Assembly (NCBI RefSeq): GCF_902859595.1
Contig: NZ_CADIJQ010000006.1
Coordinates: forward strand, 248,001 to 312,000
Reading direction: 5' to 3'
From: Achromobacter kerstersii
GTDB lineage: Bacteria; Pseudomonadota; Gammaproteobacteria; Burkholderiales; Burkholderiaceae_B
Length of the DNA stretch: 64,000 bases
Made by a program: the position numbers and the translations under genes
Part shown: piece after piece, positions 27,744 to 36,681 of the stretch
Numbering within the stretch: position 1 is the stretch's first letter
Layout of the letters: every line of letters begins with the position of its first letter
The notes under the pieces: model-generated
Database searches by the model: none
What the model was told of the DNA's origin: nothing
The model's input: the letters and a program-made list of their open reading frames with translations, nothing else

Positions 27744-29186
27744 ATGCGTATCTTCACCGGCGCACTCGCCACTGAAACCAATACCTTTTCGCCGTTGCCA
27801 ACCGGCTTGGCCGCCTTCACGTCGCGCGAGTATCTGCCGGCCGGCACGCACCCCGATCACATGACGTTCTACGGCGGCCCCTTGTGGGTCGCGCGCCAAC
27901 GCGCGGATGAATATGGATGGACCGTCATCGAAGGCTTGGTGGCCTCGGCGCAGCCGGGCGGCACCACCACACGCGCCGCCTATGAAACCCTGCGCGACGA
28001 GCTGCTGGCCGACTTGCGCGCCGCGCTGCCGGTGGACATGGTGCTGCTGGGCCTGCATGGCGCGATGGTGGCCGATGGCTACGACGACTGCGAAGGCGAC
28101 ATCCTGCAACGCGTGCGAGCGCTGGTCGGCCCCGATGTCATCGTGGGCGCCGAGCTGGACCCGCACGCGCACCTGACGCCGCTGATGGTGGAACAGGCGA
28201 CGGTGCTGGTGCTGTTCAAGGAGTATCCGCACATCGACGTCTACGAGCGCGCCTGTGAACTCGTGGACCTGTGCCACGCAGCGCACCTGCGCCAGCAACA
28301 TCCGGTGCCCGCCCTGGTCGATTGCGACATGGTCGTGCCCATGCACACCATGCGCGAGCCGGCACGCAGCTTCGTCAGCCGCATCAAGGCGCTGGAAGGG
28401 CGCGACGGCATTCTGTCCATCTCGGTGGCGCAGGGTTTCGCCACGGGCGATGTGCCAGAGATGGGCACGAAGGTGCTGGTCTATGCCGACGGCGATGCGG
28501 CCCGCGCGCAGACGCTTGCGCGCACGCTTGCCGACGACCTGATCGGCATGCGTGAACAGCTGATGGTGCCGTACCGCAGCGTCGATGAAGCCCTGGACGA
28601 AGCGTTGGCGTTCGATGGCGGACCCATTGTGCTGGCCGACCGGTCCGATAACCCGGGCAGCGGCGCAGCCGGCGACTCCACCTATCTGCTGGCGCGCATG
28701 CGAGAGCGCGGCATCCGCAACGCCGCGCTCGGCCCGATGTGGGACCCGGTTGCCGCGCGCATCGCGTTCGATGCGGGCGTGGGTGCCGAGCTGGATCTGC
28801 GCATCGGCGGAAAGGTCGGCCCGCTGTCAGGCGCGCCCGTCGACGCGCGCTGCCGCGTGGTGGCCACGCACGCCAACATGATGATGACCGGCAACTCCAA
28901 TACGCAAATCGCGTTGGGTGATTGCGCGCTGGTCGACGCGGACGGCATCCTGATCGCACTGGTGTCGCTGCGCACGCAGGCCTATCACACCGACCTCTTC
29001 ACCCAGCTGGGTTGCGATCTGACCGCGCAACGGCTCATCGTCGTGAAATCGGCGCATCATTTCTACGCCCGCTATGCGCCCCTGGCGCGCGCCGTGGTGT
29101 ACGTGGCCGCGCCGGGTTCCGCCAGCCCGGACTGGCGCAGCCTGCCTTACCGCAAGATCCGACTGCCGAAATGGCCCATCGCCTAG
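27744..29186 (+). CDS. M81-family (MlrC-like) zinc metallopeptidase, copy B
   Basis: A 480-residue paralogue of copy A with the same candidate metal ligands at the same numbers (E11, H105, D139, H141, H163). Residues about 92-163 are identical in the two proteins and nearly identical in DNA, while both ends differ much more. It forms a likely operon with the dadA-like gene upstream. Differences in the C-terminal domain (NMMMTGNSNTQIALGD against the copy A equivalent) suggest a different peptide preference. No signal peptide. The reaction is inferred from the family. Confidence 0.88.
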   Translation: MRIFTGALATETNTFSPLPTGLAAFTSREYLPAGTHPDHMTFYGGPLWVARQRADEYGWTVIEGLVASAQPGGTTTRAAYETLRDELLADLRAALPVDMVLLGLHGAMVADGYDDCEGDILQRVRALVGPDVIVGAELDPHAHLTPLMVEQATVLVLFKEYPHIDVYERACELVDLCHAAHLRQQHPVPALVDCDMVVPMHTMREPARSFVSRIKALEGRDGILSISVAQGFATGDVPEMGTKVLVYADGDAARAQTLARTLADDLIGMREQLMVPYRSVDEALDEALAFDGGPIVLADRSDNPGSGAAGDSTYLLARMRERGIRNAALGPMWDPVAARIAFDAGVGAELDLRIGGKVGPLSGAPVDARCRVVATHANMMMTGNSNTQIALGDCALVDADGILIALVSLRTQAYHTDLFTQLGCDLTAQRLIVVKSAHHFYARYAPLARAVVYVAAPGSASPDWRSLPYRKIRLPKWPIA

Positions 29187-29347
29187 GGCGCGCCTGGCGG
29201 TCTCCTTTCGATTTGGAATGACCGCGTCATCCATTGGTATTAACAGCGTCACGTGTTCACAATTCGTTGACGCCAGTTGGCATACAGTGCTTCATCATGA
29301 ACCGTTCCCGGGCGAATTCGCCCGCCCCGGACAGGAGCCATCCTGAA

Positions 29348-30655
29348 ATGACTGAAGCCCCGGCCACCGCTCCGCCGCAGTTCCACTCCCGTCTTATCGC
29401 CGCCGCGCTGCTGACCGGGCTGCTTGCCGGCCTGGGCGGCATGTTGCTCGGCATGCTGTTGCACGCGGTCCAGCACGTGGCCTATGGCTACAGCCTGGAT
29501 CACATCATCAGCCACGAGACCTTCCTGGAAGGCGTCCAGGCCGCCAGCGGCGAGCGGCGCTTGGGTGTCTTGATGTTGTGCGGGCTGATCGCGGGCGGCG
29601 GATGGTGGCTGATCTACCGCTACGGACGGCCGCTGGTCAGCGTGACGCAGGCCGTGCAAGACCCCGCCCTGCGCATGCCAGCCATGACGACCCTGGCGCA
29701 CGCCACACTGCAAATCATCACCGTAGCGCTGGGCTCACCGTTGGGCCGCGAAGTCGCTCCGCGAGAAGTGGGCGCGCTGGCCGCCAGCCGGCTTGCAGCG
29801 TGGCTGCGGCTGCCGCCCGAACAACACCGGATGATCGTCGCCTGCGGCGCGGGCGCGGGGCTGGCTGCGGTCTACAACGTGCCGTTGGGCGCGGCGCTTT
29901 TCGTGCTGGAGGTGTTGCTGGGCACCTTCGCATGGCCCGCCGCCATGTTGGCGTTGGTAACCTGCTGCATCGGCGCCGTGGTGGCGTGGGCGGGCTTGGG
30001 CAACGACATCCAGTACCTCGTTCCCGACATGTCAGTCAGCGCCGGCCTGATCGTCTGGTCCGTCGTGACAGGGCCGCTGTTTGGCTGCGCCGCGTATGGC
30101 TTTGTGCGGCTGACCACCGCCGCCCGCCGCCGCGCCGCACGCGGATGGCGGCTGCCCGTGACGGCCTTGTTGAATTTCACCATGATCGGCGGGCTGGCGA
30201 TGCTTCTGCCTGCGTTGCTGGGCAACGGCAAAGGGCCGGCGCAACTGGGCTTTAGCAGCGAGCTGACGATAGGCATGGCGGCGATTCTGCTCGTGCTGAA
30301 GGTGGCCATCACCACCAGTTCGCTGCGCGCAGGTGCGTCCGGCGGGCTGCTGACGCCGGGCATCGCCATCGGCGCCTTGATGGCCGTTGTGCTGGGCGGG
30401 CTGTGGAGCCTGGCCTGGCCTGACGGGCCGCCTGGCGCCTATGCCGTCGTTGGCGCGGCGGCGTTTCTGGCGTCGTCCATGAGCATGCCGCTCACGGCCA
30501 TCGTGCTGATTCTTGAATTCACGCGCGTGGATCAGGGTTTTTTGGTGCCGATGATCCTGGCTGTGGCAGGCTCTGCGGTAACCCATCGTTTTTGCGCGGC
30601 CCGCGCCGCCCGCAGCGCCGATGCCGCCCGCGCACCGCGGCCTGAATCCGCTTGA
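29348..30655 (+). CDS. ClC-family chloride channel or Cl-/H+ antiporter
   Basis: A 435-residue membrane protein of the ClC family with about ten or more hydrophobic segments. The gating-glutamate motif appears as GSPLGREVAPRE in place of the usual GREGP, and the second anion-path motif as GAGLAAVYNVPLGAALFVLE. GKGPAQLGF and a C-terminal SMSMPLTAIVLILEF are also family-like. The usual GSGIP selectivity motif is not recognisable. I chose ATG 29348, with AGGAG upstream, over ATG 29297. There are no CBS domains. Its role next to peptide genes is not clear; a 10-bp repeat begins over its stop codon. Confidence 0.82.
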   Translation: MTEAPATAPPQFHSRLIAAALLTGLLAGLGGMLLGMLLHAVQHVAYGYSLDHIISHETFLEGVQAASGERRLGVLMLCGLIAGGGWWLIYRYGRPLVSVTQAVQDPALRMPAMTTLAHATLQIITVALGSPLGREVAPREVGALAASRLAAWLRLPPEQHRMIVACGAGAGLAAVYNVPLGAALFVLEVLLGTFAWPAAMLALVTCCIGAVVAWAGLGNDIQYLVPDMSVSAGLIVWSVVTGPLFGCAAYGFVRLTTAARRRAARGWRLPVTALLNFTMIGGLAMLLPALLGNGKGPAQLGFSSELTIGMAAILLVLKVAITTSSLRAGASGGLLTPGIAIGALMAVVLGGLWSLAWPDGPPGAYAVVGAAAFLASSMSMPLTAIVLILEFTRVDQGFLVPMILAVAGSAVTHRFCAARAARSADAARAPRPESA

Positions 30656-30720
30656 ATTCGCTTAAATCCGCTTGAATCCGCTTTATCCCGCTTGATCCCG
30701 ATTTATCCCGCCTTATCCCG
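30641..30720. repeat. Eight-unit 10-bp tandem repeat over the ClC stop codon
   Basis: Eight consecutive 10-base units run from inside the last ClC codons into the gap before the oxidoreductase gene. The first four resemble CTTGAATCCG and the last four resemble CTTTATCCCG, so the array looks like two diverging halves. The period is about one DNA helical turn. It lies in the leader of the downstream gene. Confidence 0.85.
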
Positions 30721-30758
30721 CTGACCCGGCACGCAACACCTCCCGACCCGAGATTTTC

Positions 30759-33026
30759 ATGAAGTCACGCAACCTTACCGGCATCCAACGCTACGACGCC
30801 CCCGCAGGCGGTTGGGGCGCGCTGAAAGCCACCGCCCAAGCCGTGGCGGACCAGATGCGCATTGCCGAAGCGCCTGTTTTGCTTCTGCGCACCAACAAGC
30901 CCGACGGCTTCGATTGCCCCGGCTGCGCCTGGCCCGACAAGGCTCACACGTCCACCTTCCAGTTCTGTGAAAACGGGGCCAAGGCGGTGACGTGGGAAGC
31001 CACCAAGAAGCGCGTCACGCCCGACTTCTTCGCCGCGCACACCGTCACCGAATTGCTGACCTGGAGCGACCACGACCTGGAAGACGCCGGCCGCCTGACG
31101 CATCCGATGATTTACGACGCCGCCAGCGACACGTACCAAGCCATCGAATGGGACGCCGCCTTCGCTCGCATCGGCCGCACGCTGGCCAGCCTGCCTGACC
31201 CGGATTCGGTTGAGTTCTATACCTCGGGCCGCGCGTCGAACGAAGCCGCGTTCCTGTTCAGCGCCTTCGCGCGCGAGCTTGGCACCAACAACTTTCCCGA
31301 TTGCTCGAACATGTGCCACGAGGCCACCAGCGTCGGCCTGCCGCAAGCCATCGGCATCGGCAAAGGCACGGTGTCGCTGGACGACTTCGACACCTGCGAT
31401 CTCATCATCTCGATGGGCCACAACCCCGGCACCAACCACCCGCGCATGATGGGCACCTTGCATGAATGCGCCCGCCGCGGCGTGCCCATCATCGTGTTCA
31501 ACCCCTTGCGCGAACGTGCGCTGGAACGCTTCGCCGATCCTCAAAACCCCATTGAAATGGGCACCATGGGGTCAACTCGCATCGCTTCCACGTACTACCA
31601 GGTGAAGGTCGGCGGCGACGCGGCCGCGCTCAAGGGCATCATGAAAGCGCTGGTGGACGCAGACCGCGCCACGCCCGGCGTCCTGGACCACGCCTTCATC
31701 GCCGAACACACCCACGGCTTTGACGCCTACGTAGAAGACCTGGACGACACCGCCTGGTCCGACATCGAACAAGCCAGCGGGCTGGCGCGCGCCGAGCTGG
31801 AGCTCGTCGCCGCCGCCTACGCCAAGTCGAACGCCACCATCGTCACCTACGGCATGGGCATCACCCAGCACGCGCGCGGCACGCAGAACGTGCAGCAGAT
31901 TGCGGCGCTGCTGCTGATGCGCGGCAACTTCGGCAAGCCCGGCGCCGGCATCTGCCCATTGCGCGGGCATTCGAATGTGCAAGGCAATCGCACCGTCGGC
32001 ATCACCGAAAAGATCGACCCCGTGATGTTCGACAACTTCGAAAAGACTTTCGGCTTCCGGCCGCCCGAGCGCCACGGGCATGACGCCGTTGACGCCATGA
32101 AGGCGATGGTCGACGGCGCTGCGAAGGCGCTGATCTGCCTGGGCGGCAACCTGGCGATGGCGCTGTCCGACACCAGCCAATGCGCGGCCGGCATGCGCCG
32201 CCTGGATCTGGCGGTGCACATGAACACGAAGCTGAACCGGTCGCACCTGCTGATTGGCCGCGATTCGATCATCCTGCCCGTGCTGGGCCGCACGGAAAGC
32301 GATGTGCAGGCCAGTGGTGCGCAGTCCATCACCGTCGAAGATTCGATGTCGATGGTGCATGCCTCGCGCGGCAAGCTGGCGCCAGCGTCCGAGCACCTGC
32401 GCTCGGAACCCGCCATCATCGCCGGCATCGCAGCCGCTACGCTGCCCGGCAGCCGCATCGCCTGGCATTACCTGGTTGAAGACTACAACCGCATCCGCGA
32501 CCTGATCGAAAAGGTCTACCCGGACTTTCACGGCTACAACGAACGCATCCTGAAACCCGGCGGCTTCCGCCTGTCATTGCCGCCCACCGAACGCATCTGG
32601 AAGACCGCATCCGGGCGCGCCGAATTCCTGCCGTTCAAAGGCTTGCAGGAAGACGTTGCCGCCACCGCCCCCGGCAGCCTGAAACTGACCACGCTGCGCA
32701 GCCACGACCAATACAACACCACCATCTATGGCCTGGACGACCGCTACCGCGGCGTGTTCGGCCGCCGCGACGTGCTGTTCATGAATCCGTCCGACCTGAA
32801 GCTGCACGGCCTGGAACCCGGCGACGAAGTCGACATCCACACCAGCCTGCCCGGCGAATCCCACCGCCACCTGCGCCTGACCGCCATTGAATACGACATC
32901 GCCGCGGGGTCCGTCGGCGCGTACTACCCGGAAGCCAATGATCTGTGCCCACTGGATTATCAGGACAAGCAAAGCGGCACGCCCAGCTATAAGTCGATTC
33001 CGGTGGTGATTCGGAAAGTGGCATAA
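30759..33026 (+). CDS. ydeP: FdhF/YdeP-family molybdopterin oxidoreductase
   Basis: A 755-residue cytoplasmic protein close in length to E. coli YdeP (a formate-dehydrogenase-like molybdoenzyme implicated in acid resistance). C53 and C56 in FDCPGCAWPD are the characteristic N-terminal cysteines. Molybdopterin-domain blocks include YTSGRASNEAAF, NMCHEATSVGL, ISMGHNPGTNHPRM and RGNFGKPGAGICPLRGHSN. The C-terminal cofactor-binding domain (residues about 640-755) holds GVFGRRDVLFMNP. No twin-arginine signal. Its natural substrate is unknown for the family. The gene is alone on its strand segment, with the 10-bp repeat array upstream. Confidence 0.9.
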   Translation: MKSRNLTGIQRYDAPAGGWGALKATAQAVADQMRIAEAPVLLLRTNKPDGFDCPGCAWPDKAHTSTFQFCENGAKAVTWEATKKRVTPDFFAAHTVTELLTWSDHDLEDAGRLTHPMIYDAASDTYQAIEWDAAFARIGRTLASLPDPDSVEFYTSGRASNEAAFLFSAFARELGTNNFPDCSNMCHEATSVGLPQAIGIGKGTVSLDDFDTCDLIISMGHNPGTNHPRMMGTLHECARRGVPIIVFNPLRERALERFADPQNPIEMGTMGSTRIASTYYQVKVGGDAAALKGIMKALVDADRATPGVLDHAFIAEHTHGFDAYVEDLDDTAWSDIEQASGLARAELELVAAAYAKSNATIVTYGMGITQHARGTQNVQQIAALLLMRGNFGKPGAGICPLRGHSNVQGNRTVGITEKIDPVMFDNFEKTFGFRPPERHGHDAVDAMKAMVDGAAKALICLGGNLAMALSDTSQCAAGMRRLDLAVHMNTKLNRSHLLIGRDSIILPVLGRTESDVQASGAQSITVEDSMSMVHASRGKLAPASEHLRSEPAIIAGIAAATLPGSRIAWHYLVEDYNRIRDLIEKVYPDFHGYNERILKPGGFRLSLPPTERIWKTASGRAEFLPFKGLQEDVAATAPGSLKLTTLRSHDQYNTTIYGLDDRYRGVFGRRDVLFMNPSDLKLHGLEPGDEVDIHTSLPGESHRHLRLTAIEYDIAAGSVGAYYPEANDLCPLDYQDKQSGTPSYKSIPVVIRKVA

Positions 33027-33048
33027 CAGCGCCGGAGTGAGCCGTTAG

Positions 33049-33087
33049 GGAGTTTCTGCCACTTGAGACTATATTTGGCAGAACTCC
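33049..33087. promoter_or_regulatory. Long inverted repeat upstream of the AbiE-type pair
   Basis: Arms GGAGTTTCTGCCA (33049-33061) and TGGCAGAACTCC (33076-33087) pair over 12 bases with one bulged T and a 14-base loop. It may terminate the oxidoreductase message or act as an operator for the toxin-antitoxin genes, since AbiEi proteins are known to bind inverted repeats in their own promoter. Confidence 0.6.
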
Positions 33088-33090
33088 TAT

Positions 33091-33108
33091 ATTTGCTGCG
33101 CAGCAAAT
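33091..33108. promoter_or_regulatory. Perfect 18-base palindrome at the AbiEi start
   Basis: ATTTGCTGCGCAGCAAAT is a perfect palindrome that ends nine bases before the ATG of the antitoxin-like gene. Its position over the expected ribosome site or promoter fits autorepression by the antitoxin. Confidence 0.65.
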
Positions 33109-33117
33109 CTTGCTTAT

Positions 33118-34221
33118 ATGGCTAACGTTCGCTCATCCTCCGATTCCTTGGCGGCCTTTCTGGAAGCGTTCTGCGGACGCACGGGCGCATCGGTCGCCGG
33201 CATCCGGCGCGATGTCTCGATAGGCGCAAGCCGGCTGGACGCCACCGTCAACCTCCGTCTTGCAACCGGCGACGCCCTGACGCTGGCGGTTGAAATCATG
33301 CGCGCAGGCTATCCGCGAGACATCCCGTCCGCTGTTGCGCATATCCAGGACTTTCAACGTGCGCAGCCAAACGCATCCTCAGTTGCCGGCGTGGTTGTCG
33401 CGGACAGCTTGAGTCCGGGCGCGCGATCAGATCTTCGGCAACGCGGCATCGGCTACTTCGATCACAGCGGGACGCTGTTCTTCAAACACCAGCCGTGGCT
33501 CGTTGATATCGAACGTGCGGCCCCCTCGCGCCCCCGCCGGCCTGCGGCCTTGTTCACGGGGGCTCGCGAGCAAGTCGTGCTGGCGTTGCTTCAGCATGCG
33601 GCGCGACATCAGAGCGACGGATTCATTTCTGGCGCCGAGCTCGCTTCACTGGCGGGTACATCGCCCTACACCGTCTCACTCACCATGCAAGCGCTCCAAC
33701 GCGAAGACTGGGTCGAGACGATGGGCAACGGCCCTCGATTGCGCCGTCGGCTGCGGGATGCCAACGCGTTGCTGGACGCCTGGGCGCAAGCGTGGACGTT
33801 GCGGCGCGATACGACATCGCGGTACTTCCTGTTTTCGCCCCCGCGAACCTCGCTGCGCGACACCTTGCTTCACACACTTCGGCAGAAAGAACACTGGGCA
33901 CTGACCGGTGCCGCAGCCGCGAATGCGGCCTTCCCGCATCTGACCCAGGTTGAGCGCGTTGAGGTCATCGTGCCGCCCGGGCAAGCGCAGGCGTGGGGCC
34001 GTGAAATGGGTCTAGAACCGGCCGAAAAGGGTGCAAACGTCCTATTTATTGAGCGCGAAGGGGCCTCAATGATGTTCCTTGACGATGAAAGCGGGCAGAC
34101 TGGCGCAAACGTTGCCAACCGGTTCATCCAATATCTGGATTTGCTGAATGGTTATGGCCGCAATAAAGAACTGGCGCAGGAATTCCGCCGCCACGTTCTG
34201 CATCTGGAACCCGAGCATTGA
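33118..34221 (+). CDS. AbiEi-family type IV antitoxin-like regulator with extra N-terminal domain
   Basis: A 367-residue protein, longer than usual AbiEi antitoxins. Residues 1-140 resemble the nuclease-fold-like domain of long AbiEi homologues, with VVADSLSPGARSDLRQRGIG and YFDHSGTLFFKH. Residues 150-215 form a winged helix-turn-helix (GFISGAELASLAGTSPYTVS). The rest is the AbiEi C-terminal domain, which neutralises the toxin. It normally represses its own promoter, and two inverted repeats stand immediately upstream. The next gene begins within its stop codon, so the two are translationally coupled. The family call is by pattern; residue-level nuclease activity cannot be confirmed. Confidence 0.7.
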   Translation: MANVRSSSDSLAAFLEAFCGRTGASVAGIRRDVSIGASRLDATVNLRLATGDALTLAVEIMRAGYPRDIPSAVAHIQDFQRAQPNASSVAGVVVADSLSPGARSDLRQRGIGYFDHSGTLFFKHQPWLVDIERAAPSRPRRPAALFTGAREQVVLALLQHAARHQSDGFISGAELASLAGTSPYTVSLTMQALQREDWVETMGNGPRLRRRLRDANALLDAWAQAWTLRRDTTSRYFLFSPPRTSLRDTLLHTLRQKEHWALTGAAAANAAFPHLTQVERVEVIVPPGQAQAWGREMGLEPAEKGANVLFIEREGASMMFLDDESGQTGANVANRFIQYLDLLNGYGRNKELAQEFRRHVLHLEPEH

Positions 34222-35144
34222 ACGAAAAGCCCAAGTCGGCGCACGCCTACAGCGCCGACATCACCCGCGATTGCGAGACCGTGCTTGTCATCCTGTTGCG
34301 CGCATTCGCAGGGTTCAAAGGAAACCTGAGATTGATCGGCGGGCTTGTGCCGAGATATCTGACGCCCGAGGCGCTGCCTGACGTTCCCCCGCATGTGGGA
34401 ACAACAGACGTCGATGTTGTTTTGGATGTTGCGCTCTTGGCCGAACGAGGCGCCTATGACTCCTTGAAGCGGCAATTACAGGCCGCCGGATTCCAGCGAT
34501 ACCACCCGCGCCAGGGCGTCGTCAGTACATGGCAATGGGTCTATGAGCTGAACGGGCTCCCGATTCGGGTCGAATTCCTGACGCATACCGATGACCCCGA
34601 ACAGAGTGCGCGGCTAGCACTGCTGGATGGTGAAGCCGTATCCGCATGCCAGATCCTCTACGCGGGACTTACCCACGACTGGTTCGAAGAACGGGTCGTA
34701 CAGGTTGATTTGCCCAACCAGGGCGGCGTCACGCAGGAAACCATCCGCTACGCGGATGCCGTGGCCTTCATCGTGCTCAAGGCTCTGGCGTTTGATCAAC
34801 GCCATGAACCCAAAGACGCCGCCGATCTTATCCATGTCATGACTTATTGGCGGGACGCCGAAACGCTGGCGGATCACTTCAGTGCAAGGCTGGTGGAGGG
34901 GCGTCAATGCAAGGCATTGAACGCCGCATTGCACGCCCTGTCACGCCGGTTCTGCGACGATGCTGACGTTGAAGGCTATCGCAAGGAAGGCCCCGCTGCC
35001 TTCGTCAATTTTCACGGCTTCGACCGCGAACACGCCGACACGCGCATACGTGCGCTACGCCAAGTGAGCGGGCTGGTCAGCCACGTGCTGGCAAGGATCA
35101 GCGCCAAGACAGGCCAATCCTATTTGCACGAAGCCGCTACTTAA
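34218..35144 (+). CDS. AbiEii-like nucleotidyltransferase toxin
   Basis: A 308-residue protein of the nucleotidyltransferase AbiEii/AbiGii toxin group. LIGGLVPRYLTP (the GG motif) is followed by GTTDVDVVLDVA, giving the two metal-binding aspartates of the polymerase-beta fold. AbiEii toxins use a nucleotide to block growth, often in phage defence. The start is a TTG overlapping the antitoxin stop (TTGA); no other start fits. Low-efficiency initiation would keep toxin below antitoxin. The 3' end overlaps the convergent synthase-like gene by eight bases. Confidence 0.75.
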   Translation: MNEKPKSAHAYSADITRDCETVLVILLRAFAGFKGNLRLIGGLVPRYLTPEALPDVPPHVGTTDVDVVLDVALLAERGAYDSLKRQLQAAGFQRYHPRQGVVSTWQWVYELNGLPIRVEFLTHTDDPEQSARLALLDGEAVSACQILYAGLTHDWFEERVVQVDLPNQGGVTQETIRYADAVAFIVLKALAFDQRHEPKDAADLIHVMTYWRDAETLADHFSARLVEGRQCKALNAALHALSRRFCDDADVEGYRKEGPAAFVNFHGFDREHADTRIRALRQVSGLVSHVLARISAKTGQSYLHEAAT

Positions 35145-35913
35145 GCTCCAGCGTCGCCCCAATCACCCGCATCGTCGGCATCAGCTGGCGCCATGCGTCT
35201 TTGGGGATGGACGCCGGGCGTTTCAGCTCTGCGGCGGCGGGGTTGTTCAGCAGGTCGCCCTTGCAGGCGAAGACGATGCTGTTGGTCATGTCGTCGTCGA
35301 CCACTTCGAACATCGCGGAGCCGAACGATTCGCGCACGCGGTCCAGGTACTCGTGGTGCATGGGATGGTTGACGTGGAAGTTGATCGCCAGGATGCCGTC
35401 GTCGCGCAGCGCGCGGTAGCAGTCGGCGTAGAACGCTTCGGAGCAGAGCGCGTCGGGGATGCCGCCCACGCCGTAGCCGTCCAGGAAGATCACATCGGCG
35501 TGGTCCGACACGTCGCGCATGTGATCGGCCGCGTCGGCCTGGATCACCTGAAAGCGTTCGCTGTCGCGCGGCACCATGAAGGTGTCGCGCAGGGCGATGA
35601 CGGCGGGGTCGATCTCGACCACTTCAATCTGGGTAGTGGCCAGATAGCGATGGCAGAACTTGGGCAACGAGCCGCCGCCCAGCCCCACCATCAGAATGCG
35701 GGCGGGTTCGGGCTTGAACAGCACGAAGCCCATCATCATCCGCGTGTATTCGATTTCCAGCGCATCCGGATTCAGCACAGACATGCTGCTCTGGATTTCC
35801 TTCTGCGTGAAATGCAGCGTGCGGCGCGTGCCGGCATTCTGGACGAAGGGCCGGTGGATGGCCGCCGGCTCGTCAGGTTGCGATGCGTCGGCGGGAAAAG
35901 AAGAGTCGGACAT
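35137..35913 (-). CDS. Spermidine-synthase-like methyltransferase-fold protein
   Basis: A 258-residue protein with the spermine/spermidine synthase fold. Its nucleotide loop is MVGLGGGSLPKF (75-86), with acidic E100 in EVVEIDPAVIALRD. In true polyamine synthases the next motif carries a catalytic Asp in a DSTDP-type context; here it is FLDGYGVGGIP, so polyamine synthesis is doubtful. Such short homologues are widespread in Burkholderiales with unknown role. Start MSDSSFPADA at 35913 is chosen, as upstream residues are not family-like. The cytoplasmic location is inferred from lack of signal or membrane segments. Confidence 0.75.
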   Translation of the reverse strand: MSDSSFPADASQPDEPAAIHRPFVQNAGTRRTLHFTQKEIQSSMSVLNPDALEIEYTRMMMGFVLFKPEPARILMVGLGGGSLPKFCHRYLATTQIEVVEIDPAVIALRDTFMVPRDSERFQVIQADAADHMRDVSDHADVIFLDGYGVGGIPDALCSEAFYADCYRALRDDGILAINFHVNHPMHHEYLDRVRESFGSAMFEVVDDDMTNSIVFACKGDLLNNPAAAELKRPASIPKDAWRQLMPTMRVIGATLELK

Positions 35914-35915
35914 GG

Positions 35916-35960
35916 GCAGGGCGGTGGGTGAAAACAGGCACAAGATACCATCCGCCCTGC
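35916..35960 (-). promoter_or_regulatory. Inverted repeat in the leader of the synthase-like gene
   Basis: Arms GCAGGGCGG (35916-35924) and CCGCCCTGC (35952-35960) are perfectly complementary with a 27-base loop. The near arm lies only two bases from the start codon. In RNA it could mask ribosome access; in DNA it could be an operator. Confidence 0.4.
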
Positions 35961-35994
35961 AGACGTCGCCCACCCGCCTTGCCCGCCTGGCCGT

Positions 35995-36423
35995 CTACAG
36001 GAACGATTTGCCCTGCTTGAGCACCTGGTCGCACGCCTGACGGGTGATCTCTTTCTTCAGGCCGCTTCCGCTCAGGTCAAGCGACTTGCCATCGCTGCCT
36101 TTCAGGATGCCCTGCACGCCAGAGGTGTAACCCGTATCGGATTCGGCCTTGCTGGCGCCGCCTGGCAGCTTGTCCATCAACTTGTCTTTCACGGCCTGCG
36201 CGTCGCCGCCGCTCAGGTAGTTGTTCTTGATGCAGTACTGCAATACGCCGGCTGCGTTGCCGGCGCTGCCCGCGCTGAGCGATGACAGGGACGAGGTGCT
36301 GCCGCCCAGGCCCTCCATCTGTCCCTTCACGGAATCGAGCAGTTGCGCGTGCGCCCCTGCCGCGACGCATTGCGCTGCAACCAGTGCTGCCGCACTAATG
36401 AAATGCCTGACTTGGATGCGCAT
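35995..36423 (-). CDS. DUF2501 (YjjA-like) secreted protein
   Basis: A 142-residue protein with a signal peptide, MRIQVRHFISAAALVAAQCV, cleaved near AGAHAQ (residue 26). The mature part has a Gly/Ser-rich stretch (GGSTSSLSSLSAGSAGNAAG), then LQYCIKNNYLSGGDAQAVKDK and a C-terminal CDQVLKQGKSFL. These match DUF2501 proteins such as E. coli YjjA. Two cysteines in the mature part may form a disulphide. Periplasmic; function unknown. Confidence 0.82.
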   Translation of the reverse strand: MRIQVRHFISAAALVAAQCVAAGAHAQLLDSVKGQMEGLGGSTSSLSSLSAGSAGNAAGVLQYCIKNNYLSGGDAQAVKDKLMDKLPGGASKAESDTGYTSGVQGILKGSDGKSLDLSGSGLKKEITRQACDQVLKQGKSFL

Positions 36424-36681
36424 GATGTGCTCCCAGAAGCGGCCCGCAGGGCGGACCCGTCCGGAAAACTATAGGAGATCCGGCGCACGAATCCCGATCG
36501 CCGTAGCAATTGAATTCGCAACGTCACGCCTTGGCAACAACGCGCAATTCCGTACACACGTTAAGTATTTATATCGCCTGCCGTTAACGGGATATACCCC
36601 TGCATGTCACCGGCCACACACGCCCGTGACTCGACGAAAACCATAATTATTCGCGCCTCAGGCGCGTTGAAGGCGGGCGAT

